Positions 56,154 through 64,000 of a stretch of DNA of 64,000 nt are shown in pieces. The notes beneath the pieces were generated by a model that was given only the letters and a program-made list of their open reading frames with translations, was not told where the DNA came from and did no database searches. Source of the stretch: Oenanthe sinensis (lineage: Eukaryota > Streptophyta > Magnoliopsida > Apiales > Apiaceae). The position numbers and the translations under genes were made by a program. The first letter of the stretch is position 1; each line of letters starts with the position of its first letter. The stretch spans positions 6,799,501-6,863,500 of the forward strand of contig JAPMAC010000197.1 of assembly GCA_028671895.1 (NCBI GenBank), read 5' to 3'.

Positions 56154-58118
56154 ATGGCGGATAAGAAGATATCTCGATTGGCAGCCATGAACGCCGGTTC
56201 TGCAAAAAGATGTAAATCCCTTCGATGAATCCCCATTTTTTCCTCATACATGTCCTAGTTAGATACAATAAACCAAAGGGGGGACGAGTACCCTAGTCTG
56301 TCTCATTTTGATTCTTATAGTTGTAGCAATAAGTTTTTTGATTCTGACCTAGTAGAAGAATACAATCGCCTCTTTAACTTTTCTCCTCGTTTTACTATTT
56401 CTTTGGCGGAGCCTGGTGACAAGACCTGCCATTGGAATCCTTCTGAATTATTTATGTACATAGATGCCCTATTAGTGGGGCTTAGGTTTCCCTTACATGA
56501 ATTCATCCCTACTCTTTTCGCTAATGACCAAATACACGCTTCTCAAATCGTCCCCGATAGATGGAGGCTCATCCATTATTTCATGGTTCTTTTGTTTAGA
56601 AAAAAAGATAAAAATGACTGTCCCCCTCTTTCGCAAAATTTTTCAATTCAAGAATTCTTCCAGCCTTTCTCTAGGCTGGGTTCATATAGCCCATAGACCA
56701 AATAAACCCCATATTTTTTATAATTCTTCAATTCCCGACAACAACCTTCATTGGAAGGAAATTTTTGTTCAAATTTAATGGGAAGGGGGAGATTGGGGAC
56801 ACTCTTTAGGCCCACCTTTGGTATGGTCGTGGACGGGAATGCCGATTCTATCATGCTCTCGAAGGAGGAGCAAAATGCTTACGCTGCGTTTACTCAGGCG
56901 GAGACCAAGGAAGTCTCTTGGGCTCTTCTTGATGAGCGTAGACTAAAAGTAGTGGGCCTATCGAGGGCCTCAAACAAAGGTATACTACTTTCTTTAGGTT
57001 TAATTTTCCACTTATAATTTTTGTTACTTTGCTTTACTAATCGTGTTTATATTTTTTTTTTGCTGCTGCACAAATCAATGAGTGGACCATTCCACCCATA
57101 GAAGAAACCGGCCGTATGAAGCGGCTAAGATTGATGAGCGATCACAGGCAGGGGAAGGAGCTGCCAGTTTTCTTAAAGCCTCATTTTGGGCCAACTGAAG
57201 CTGAAGGCAGCGAGGCTGCCAAGGCCACAAAATCCCTGGCATACAAGCCAGGCTGGAGATTTAGGAAGTCAGATACTGTGGTCGGCTGCACAGACCATGC
57301 TAGGGACTAGTCCCTTCATTCCTTGACTCCTTGTGATTACAAGAACATTGTCTTGGGTCGGGACAAAGAGAGTATCAAAGCTTTGGGTGCTCAGGCTCTG
57401 GTATTAGTAAGTTTCTTCACTTGTCTAATTTGTATTTCATTTTTCTTGCACACACTATTTATGTTTTGGCTTTTTATGTGTTTAACTTGGTTGTTATTCT
57501 CACGCCAAAGCCTATTTTCATGCTTCCCTGCATCAAACTGAGTCGTGGAAGGCTCAAGCAGGGAAACATGAAAAGGAGCTTACTGTGGCGAATGTCAAAA
57601 TAAAACACTTGGAGGAGAAGCTGGCTGAGAATGAGGAGATTCTAAAGCAGGCTCAACCTGAGATCATAGAACTCCGAGATGACAAGAACGCAACCATTGA
57701 AAAATATATGTCTTTAAAGGAATATCAAGATTTAATCTTACAGCATGACGATATCCTCTTTCTAGCCGACTACACCATCGGGTGGAACGAGGTGCTAAAG
57801 GCGGTGTTGGAGAAACATCTGGGGTTGTTTGACCCTAAGGTGGACTTCCAGAGTCCTCGATCAGCCGAAGCTCTAAAACAGTTGATCGCTGCTCAAGAGG
57901 AGGAAACTGAGGGGGACAATAGTCCCGATGTAAGGCAGAAAAGAGCTCGTGAGCCTAGCCTTACTCCATTCCCTCAGCAGGCTGTTTCAAAGGTGACTCC
58001 TCCAGAGCCAATAGAAGAAAGCTCTTCCGAAGAGGAAGAATCAAGTGAAGGCGAAGATGGTTCGTCTTCATCTAGCGGGGATGAGTCCTCGGAAGAGGAG
58101 GAGGAGCCGTCGAAGTAG
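56154..58118 (+). pseudogene. TAT-2 accessory ORF, multi-exon, decayed
   Basis: ATG at 56154 (MADKKISRLAAMNAG). A donor at 56212 (gtaaatccc) matches TAT-1 (gtaatccca), but its acceptor is unclear. The main exon holds the conserved EPGDKTCHWNPSELFMY block, then RWRLIHYFMVLLF. A second intron begins at 56980 (gtatac) and should end near 57062, where the AG seen in TAT-1 is missing. The third runs about 57407-57510 (gtaagt...aaag). The last exon is open: a coiled-coil-like segment (IKHLEEKLAENEEILK), then a basic patch and a Ser/Glu tail (EESSSEEEESSEGED) ending in TAG at 58116. Stops interrupt the earlier exons. Similar in type to plant 'putative gypsy-type transposon' proteins; function unknown. 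Confidence 0.7.
57407..57510 (+). other. Inferred intron of TAT-2 accessory ORF
   Basis: A consensus donor GTAAGT at 57407, a T-rich body and an acceptor aaag at 57510. The exon after it (cctattttcatg) aligns with the TAT-1 exon that starts just after ttattttag at 47442. Confidence 0.55.
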
Positions 58119-58599
58119 TTAGGTCGCTTATCTCTTGTATTTATGTTGGCCTCTGCGGCTTGCATAAACATTTAGCCTTCAGGCTTTTTATTTATGTAAT
58201 CATGTTTTCCATATTCCTGCCTTTTTACTTTCTGCCTTATTTTTGCTTGTTTTTCGTGTTTAACTTTGAACATAAACAACAAACACTTGCGAGGCTTGTA
58301 AAAAGACTTAGCGGAGAAAGCCTCGAAGGCCTAGAATTTAAAAAGCCCAAGGCCCAGAAGGCCTAAATAAGGGTTAAAGGCTCGTAAAATACTAGAGGGC
58401 CATAATCCAAGACCATTGGAGGCTCATGATCCAAAAGCTGTGAAAGCCCACTATTTGAAAACATTAATTGGACTCTAATGAAATGCTTAGAAAGGGCCCA
58501 TATTATTAAACGCACAAAAACCCAAAAGCCTGTAAGGCTCCACTTAATCAAATCTGTATGGAATCAACTACTTTTCAACCCACATGGGCATTTGAGGTT
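58119..58599 (+). other. Spacer after the TAT-2 accessory ORF
   Basis: About 480 bases, no supported coding; includes repeated 'aggcc/aaggcc' words (58320-58400) and leads into the palindrome field. Confidence 0.5.
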
Positions 58600-59835
58600 C
58601 ATTTCGACCTCAATCTCCTTCGAAAAACATAAAGTCATGAAGCCCCTAACAATTTCGACATGGAGAGCAAAATCAAGTGTTGATCGATCTCAAACCAAGT
58701 CAAGAATCCACAACTATAGAGAAATAAAAAGAATCGATTTGGGTGCCTTTTTAAAGTATAATTCGACCTCTATCAAGGTCGAAAACATATATATAACCTA
58801 GAAGGCCAGTCAAACTTTTAAAGTCAAGTTAGATCTCAAATCAGATCGATGTCCAACCTCGACCTCAAAACTATCATATGTGAATTGGAGGTAAAAATCG
58901 ATCCCAAATAAGGTCGACAATCGACCTCGAGTGTTATTCGACTTGGATGTTTTTTTAAATTTTAAATCGACCTCAATCAAGGTCGAAATAAAGCTCGAGC
59001 CAAGAGGCCAATCAACTTCATTCCAATATCGAGTTGGGAGCAAAAATGGTGATTATATCGACCTCATTCAAAGTCAACCTCGATTCTTAATCGACCTCAA
59101 TTGAAAAATAAGGCATAGATTGACCTCAATTCAAGTCGAAGTGGAAGACCCAAGCCTGGAAGGCATGTTGCACTTTAAAGTCATGTTCGACCTCCAATGA
59201 GGTCGAAATCGATCTCATTTATAAGTTTTGACTTCAAGGGAAAATTGAGGTTTACTTCGACCTCAATCGAGGTCGAAATCGAAGATAACCTCATATATCG
59301 ACCTCAGTAGTCAATTGAGGCCTAAATCGATCTCAATTAAGGTCGAAATCATCAGCAAAATAATATTTCAACTTCAGATAGCCATTGAGGCTAAATTCGA
59401 CCTCAATCGAGGTTGAATTCCCCTTCAAACCTCATAAATCGACCTCAAAGGTACTTTTAAGCCAAATTCGACCTCGATCGAGGTCGAATTCGACCTCAGT
59501 CATGTGATCGACCTCAAAGGTACTTTTAAGCCAAATTCGACCTCAATCGAGGTCGAATTCAACCTTAGTCATGTGATCGACCTCAAAGTTACTTTCAAGC
59601 CTAATTCAACCTCAATCGAGGTTGAATTCGACCTCTGTCGCTTGATCGACCTCAAAGTGATTTTCCTGTTATAATCGACTTCGATCGAAGTCGATTTTGA
59701 CCTCATGTCCACATATCGACCTGGAAGCACATTTTAAGTCCTGTTCAACCTCGATCGAAGTAGAGTTCAACCTCTATCCCTGGATTCGACCTAGGGTCGT
59801 ATTTGAGGTCCTTTTCGACCTCATTCCAGGTAGAA
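58600..59835. repeat. Palindrome field 'tcgacctc...gaggtcga' (TAT-2 3' region)
   Basis: More than twenty tcgacctc elements or near forms over 1.2 kb, many facing an inverted gaggtcga to make palindromes such as ttcgacctcaatcgaggt followed by cgaa. The best is a perfect 26-bp palindrome at 59465-59490 (left half aattcgacctcga). In 59390-59830 the pattern becomes a tandem repeat of about 60-70-bp units sharing 'gatcgacctcaaaggtac'. It lies after the last ORF and before the purine tract. Non-coding. Confidence 0.9.
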
Positions 59836-60057
59836 TTGGACAAAATCTCGAAAAACACCTATTTTTTTAAAAAATTATTGTTACAAATAAAGTTCGTGGG
59901 GGACCAATTTATATAATATTGATTATTTGAAAGAATTAATAAATAAAGGCCTGATCCCAAAAGACGAAATAAGGTTGACTAAAATAAGTCAAAAGCCGAG
60001 TAAGGCACTTAAAACCCTTTGTGAAACTTTTACGAAAACTCACAAAGTTTTTCCAAA

Positions 60058-60071
60058 AGTTAGGGGGAAAA
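60058..60071 (+). other. Polypurine tract of TAT-2
   Basis: Purine run agttagggggaaaa just before the 3' LTR start at 60072. Confidence 0.7.
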
Positions 60072-60649
60072 TGATGTGAGTAAAAATAGTCCTAGGGAAA
60101 TAATAAATATAGCATTTATTATTAGACCTGGTATGGTCCAAAGGCTTGGGCCCTTGAAACGAACTAGGAAAATAAATCCTAGGATCAACTGGATTTGTAA
60201 GACAAGCCCACAAGCTTTGTTGAAGCCATAGTCCCAGTAAGCCTCTATTATTAATTAATTTTGTAATTAATTAATAAAGGCTCAGTAAAGGCCCGAGAAG
60301 CCTGTTGAAGGCCCTTATCCTAGAAGGATCTAGAAATCCAAATGTGGGAAGTGTCCAACGAGGATCCTCATTCCTAATAGGTTTAGACAACCTTGACAAT
60401 AGGAGACTTGGCCACCAAGTTTCCTAATTCTAATCTAATTACAAGGCCTTCATGCGCCTATATAAAGGGCCTAATCCCTCAACATTAGAACTACTTTTTT
60501 TGCTTGATTTTCACACCCATTGAGATACGTAGGTAGTTAACGAGGACCTGAGTAAGTTACGAAACGTAGTGCAGCCATAGAAGCTCGAAGCTCTCTCATA
60601 CCCTAGCATTAATTGCCTTTTAAATACATCTCATTTTTAATCTGTAACA
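60072..60649 (+). repeat. 3' LTR of TAT-2 (578 bp)
   Basis: Starts tgatgtgagtaaaaatag and ends taatctgtaaca. The TATA box tatataaa at 60459-60466 is intact here. Differs from the 5' LTR by roughly 35 substitutions plus indels by eye. Confidence 0.93.
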
Positions 60650-60654
60650 AGGGT
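60650..60654. repeat. Target site duplication agggt, right copy (TAT-2)
   Basis: Matches 47883-47887. Confidence 0.9.
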
Positions 60655-60706
60655 GGGTCATCAAAGGTTCCTTCTAGCTCTTGCTCGAGTTCGAGCAATG
60701 AGGAGA
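60655..60706 (+). pseudogene. TAT-1 accessory ORF, C-terminal end
   Basis: Ser-rich end (VPSSSCSSSSSNEET, then TAG) matching the Ser/Glu tail of the TAT-2 accessory ORF (58050-58118); the following 'tttatctctt' also aligns with the TAT-2 sequence after its stop. The frame is one off from the upstream part at 47882. Confidence 0.6.
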
Positions 60707-61095
60707 CCTAGAACGCCCCTACTTCTTAGTTTATTTATCTCTTATATTTTGGCCCTGCTTGTCTTTATAATTTTATTTATAGTTGTACTCTCGTGTACTT
60801 CAATAATTTTAGATACGTATCATATTTATTCATCTCCTGACGAATTTTAATTCATTTATATTTGTTTTTGTGTTTAAATAAGAACATGACAACTGTAATT
60901 TGGCTTGGTAAACTAGTTAAAATAACCGCAAAACTTTCATTGATGATAAAAGAAGGATCACTCTTACGTATAATAAGTTTCTCACTTAGGAGAATCATAA
61001 ACTCTATTGCACTAGTAGTTTCAGATGAACCTTATTGTTATCTAGTCCTAGTAAATATGTTTATATCTGAGTTACTTAAATATAATAAGTCTTGA
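60707..61095. other. TAT-1 tail / TAT-3 junction, unassigned
   Basis: About 390 AT-rich bases without supported coding. Somewhere here plus-strand TAT-1 sequence gives way to a minus-strand Tat fragment; I cannot place the breakpoint. Confidence 0.4.
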
Positions 61096-61520
61096 GGTTC
61101 GAAGCGTGCCATGCCCTTGGAACCTCAACTTCATCAAGGGGTTGTAATCTGTATGAGCCTTGCCCCGAGACATCCATGACTTGGTATGGTCTTTTCTAAT
61201 TAGGAGCCATTTTTCCTTTAGGACCAACTCTAGATGCTTCAGCTTTTTTATTAACTAAGTCTTCTTATCGAAAAAACCTTTCTTTGAGCCTAAGGTTGTA
61301 ATAGAAGGAGACTCGCTTTTGATTCGCGATCATCCTAGCATTGGCTTTATCACGTACTTCATTGATCAAATTCAAGGCCAAATTCATGCTTTCTTGATTA
61401 GTTTTAGGGTCAAACACCTCCATCCCTGGTGATAAGTGAATGACTTCCAAGGGAACCACTAGTTCTACCTCATAGGCAAGTTGAAAAGGGATAATTCCAG
61501 TACTAACCTTCCTTATGGTA
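61096..61520 (-). pseudogene. TAT-3: integrase C-terminal fragment of a Tat element
   Basis: The minus strand codes VSTGIIPFQLAYEVELVVPLEV, then ALNLINEVRDKANARMIANQ and FYYNLRLKERFF, closely matching the TAT-2 integrase end (VVPVEITQTSPRMEEFQ, ASFYYNLRVKERFF at about 55260-55450). After a stop near 61264 decayed coding continues to a final WHASNLKTYY-like end near 61096. It is cut on the right by the LTR-like block. Confidence 0.75.
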
Positions 61521-62560
61521 TAAGGGGGTGAATGTATAAGTGGAAAATTAAAATTAATTCACAAACCTTACCATTTCAACTTGTGAGCTTAATTATATGT
61601 GTTTGAATGGGGGGGAATTAAGAGTAAAGAACAAAAATAATAAAACTTTCTTGGAATGCTACATATATGAAATTGAAATTCAATTCAACTTCTTGTTCTT
61701 TAGAGAAAATAAGGAATTCTTAATATTCAAGATGAAGTGTTCAAATAAAGCATTACATGTATGAAATTCAAATTCTATTCAGCTACTAATCGTGATTATG
61801 ACAATGCTTCAGTTATTTTTCTGTAGATTCTGCACATCTCCTTAAGACCAACTAAGTATTGATGTCAAGAAATCTCTTATCTTCTTCACTTCTTGATAAG
61901 TCATATTTTAGACTTCATGACATGATCGTTTTGATACTTCATGACATCAGCTCCGTGGACTTCACAACATGAGCTATTTGAGATTTCTCGATATGTGCCT
62001 TAATGACTTCATGACATATAACTTAACTGACTTCTTGATATGTTCCTTCTAGACTTCTCGACACACTGTACTGTATACTTCACAACATCCATTTCTTTGC
62101 ACTTCACAATACAAGGGTTTGAGTGACTTCATGACGTATCCACTACTCGATATCCTAACTTTGCGATATGCACACTTCACTACATTCTTTACTTCATGAC
62201 ATGCTTTGAGTTTGGACTTCACAACATCTTCATTCAAACTTTTCTATACAACTTGTTGAGACTTCTCGATAGGTTCATTTACATACTTCACGACATGTTA
62301 CATTCCTGGACTTCACGACTCATGCCTTAGACAAATTCTTCACTTTTGCATTCCTTATTCCTTTTTGCCTTGTTACTCCTGATGTGTGATCAATTGTCTT
62401 AAACTTCTATCAGACTTTATTTGAGAACCATCATTTACATTTTGAATTACATCAAGTTGAACTCTTCTAAGCTACAGGTTACAATAAGACACTTAAGTCT
62501 AAAATTCCTATACAAGTGAATCTATAAATGTTTTTACATCAATAGAATAAATAAATAAAT
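61521..62560 (-). repeat. LTR-like block with 'acttcatgacat' array (SIRE-like), ends uncertain
   Basis: The left side carries 'aagggggtgaatgtat', which on the minus strand is the ATTCACCCCC feature found near the end of the SIRE LTRs. It interrupts TAT-3. The middle holds the motif array. I see neither a clear TG/CA pair nor a purine tract, so the block may be truncated; the boundaries are approximate and the lineage is inferred. Confidence 0.5.
61885..62320. repeat. Motif array 'gacttcatgacatg' in the LTR-like block
   Basis: About 17 copies of a 12-14-base motif, consensus gacttcatgacatg, with variants acttcacaacat, acttctcgacac and tctcgatatg, spaced 20-35 bases (for example about 61911, 61938, 62009, 62127, 62191, 62287). 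Much more regular than chance and unlike the motif of either SIRE LTR. Confidence 0.82.
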
Positions 62561-63999
62561 TATAAAAATAGGATAGGCTTGTCTAGATCCAATATATATG
62601 ATGATAATTTATTATATATCATTAAAATAGGTAATGAATTCTAATTATATATATATATATATATAGTTGAGTTCCAGAGATACCTAACTTATCAAGAGAC
62701 CTAAGAGACCATAATTTACACCATTGATTAACTATAAATTTTATCTATTTAATTCAATTAATGATAATGGTAAATATATAAATATCTTAAAAACTAGTCC
62801 ATATACAAGGTTAATTTATATTACAAATTAATAATCAATCAATAAATATGGAAAGTAGTGTGATTGATTCTTTGGTATAATCTAACATAATCTTTTTTAT
62901 TTTGAGTAACTACAATCATAAACTTTATATTAATGTATGTAGTACAACCGTATATGTTCCATTACAAACACCATTAGAACCCTAAAAAGCTACGACTCAA
63001 GGTAATCTATAATGTAAGAAATTTTTATTTTTAATATATGTTCTTCATATGTTCTAATACGTGTTCTGCAGATTCTGTATGCAGGACGCTTATTCACAAC
63101 TATGTGTAGAGACCAGGTTCTTCATACTATTCTTAATAGAATCTCTAATGCAATAACATATGTCTGATGTTGTATAATAGGTTCCGTAATGAGTTTGATT
63201 TCATTAGGTTCGTTAGTAGGAGAACTCATTACAAACCCTAAACCCTAAAAGGGAGAACTCATTTTGTTCGATTCGTTAGTAGGAGCAACTGCTTGGGCAA
63301 GTGAATCCACATACTCAACTATTACTTCTGTTATTCTTCGTGACAATGTTAATATTAAGGTAATACATAACTTAAAAAAATCTTATTCTTGATATATGTT
63401 AATTATATGTTCTAATAAATGTTCTATGGATTCAATATGCAGTGTGATTCTCCCCCAAATAGATTCAGAGACTAAGTTCTTGATATGATTCAAGCCAAAT
63501 TTATTTCCATTTAAATATGATTGTCACATATTCTAGAAGCATATATAAGTGTGGTTGCAAAATCATCATTGTCATAACCATCCTTGCAGAATCATCATTG
63601 GCATTATTGTCGTTGCAGAGTCATAATTTCTTGTATCATGTAATTACAGAACATTATTCTGATTACTGAATAAACTTTTTCAATGATGCAAAACTCAACT
63701 CAAATGAAAATTGAACCAAAAATATTTGAATAGAGGGATTCGATCACTCGAAATATGAACACAAATCAAAATATACCATGCATTCTTGTATAGTATGCTT
63801 GTATAGTTTTGAGTTTCATACAGATTCTGCAAAGTGTTAAACTAGATTTCTTCAAAGTATTCCATTAACTAAAATTCTTCAGGGGTTGCAAAGGTTCTGC
63901 TATAAGTCCTAGAGGTGGCGAATGTCTTGGAGGTGGTATGATTGGTATTGCATTCTTGATGCTGGAACCTGGTAACTGTTGTGCAAGTAATTTCTGGGG
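62561..63999. other. Unassigned right end
   Basis: No recognised element or gene. It includes a TA microsatellite (about 62645-62664), a pair of diverged parallel blocks (63000-63125 and 63350-63480) that look like exon-intron-exon units, and two telomere-like words aaccctaaaccctaaa (about 63233). Short repeats of 'gcagaatcatcattg' occur near 63590. Confidence 0.4.
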
Positions 64000-64000
64000 T

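Larger units (their letters stand above)
47888..60649 (+). mobile_element. TAT-2: full-length, decayed Tat-lineage Ty3/gypsy element
   Basis: 12.8 kb with two LTRs, agggt duplications, PBS, gag-pol with an extra (archaeal-type) RNase H after the gypsy RNase H, an accessory ORF, a palindrome field and purine tract. The dual RNase H and accessory ORF define the Tat lineage. The LTRs differ by roughly 35 substitutions by eye plus indels (about 6%), so it is far older than SIRE-young. Gag is split by a solo LTR. Confidence 0.92.

Noticed and set aside
62640..62720. Possible Helitron or MITE start after the TA run
   Set aside because: I could not find a matching terminal hairpin or inverted repeat in the remaining sequence.
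63233..63250. Telomere-like aaccctaaaccctaaa
   Set aside because: Only two units; too short for an interstitial telomere tract.

Overview
The window is a eukaryotic, plant-type repeat landscape made almost wholly of nested LTR retrotransposons. I see no cellular gene I would defend. The evidence is Ty1/copia and Ty3/gypsy polyproteins of plant lineages (Angela/BARE-like, SIRE/Maximus-like, Tekay/Del chromovirus, Tat), long LTRs with TG...CA ends, initiator-Met-type primer binding sites, polypurine tracts and 5-bp target duplications. The SIRE type with an extra ORF and the AT-rich sequence suggest a large-genome eudicot; I cannot name the species.

Layout, left to right. (1) <1-7119, minus: the 5' part of a copia element (copia-1) with an open polyprotein (1-3665), a long leader and its 5' LTR (5568-7119). 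It sits in (2) 7120-10048, minus: part of a long Tekay-type LTR (Tekay-C). That lies in (3) 10049-18929, minus: a decayed Tekay chromovirus (Tekay-A) with its 3' LTR start at 13283 and a broken gag-pol at 13317-17858. Its leader is split by (4) SIRE-old, minus, 18930-38707: 3' LTR (18930-20236) plus a broken third ORF. SIRE-old is split by (5) SIRE-young, plus, 23400-37121, complete, with LTRs differing at one base in 1422 and a perfect attgc duplication. At 38708 SIRE-old is cut by (6) a 3.9-kb Tekay-type LTR (Tekay-B, 38708-42628) with PBS and a short internal stub.

(7) From about 43.1 to 47.9 kb and again at 60655-60.7 kb lie remnants of Tat-type elements (TAT-1), including three unrelated tandem-repeat fields (43.9-45.1 kb) and an intron-bearing accessory ORF. 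That ORF is the target of (8) TAT-2, plus, 47888-60649, full length with agggt duplications, a decayed gag-pol, its own copy of the intron-bearing accessory ORF and a 1.2-kb field of palindromes before the 3' LTR. TAT-2 gag contains (9) a solo LTR of the copia-1 family (49610-51194). On the far right are (10) a minus-strand Tat integrase tail (61096-61520), (11) an LTR-like block with another motif array (about 61521-62560) and (12) about 1.4 kb of unassigned sequence.

The most interesting pattern is regulatory. Each of three SIRE-like LTRs carries its own, unrelated 10-13-bp motif repeated many times in U3; in two of them the array lies just upstream of a TATA box. In SIRE-young the same motif field plus a TATA box occurs again between pol and ORF3, as if the element had copied its LTR enhancer to drive an accessory gene. 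TAT-2 likewise has a TATA box before its intron-containing accessory ORF. Palindromes or hairpins recur in these fields.
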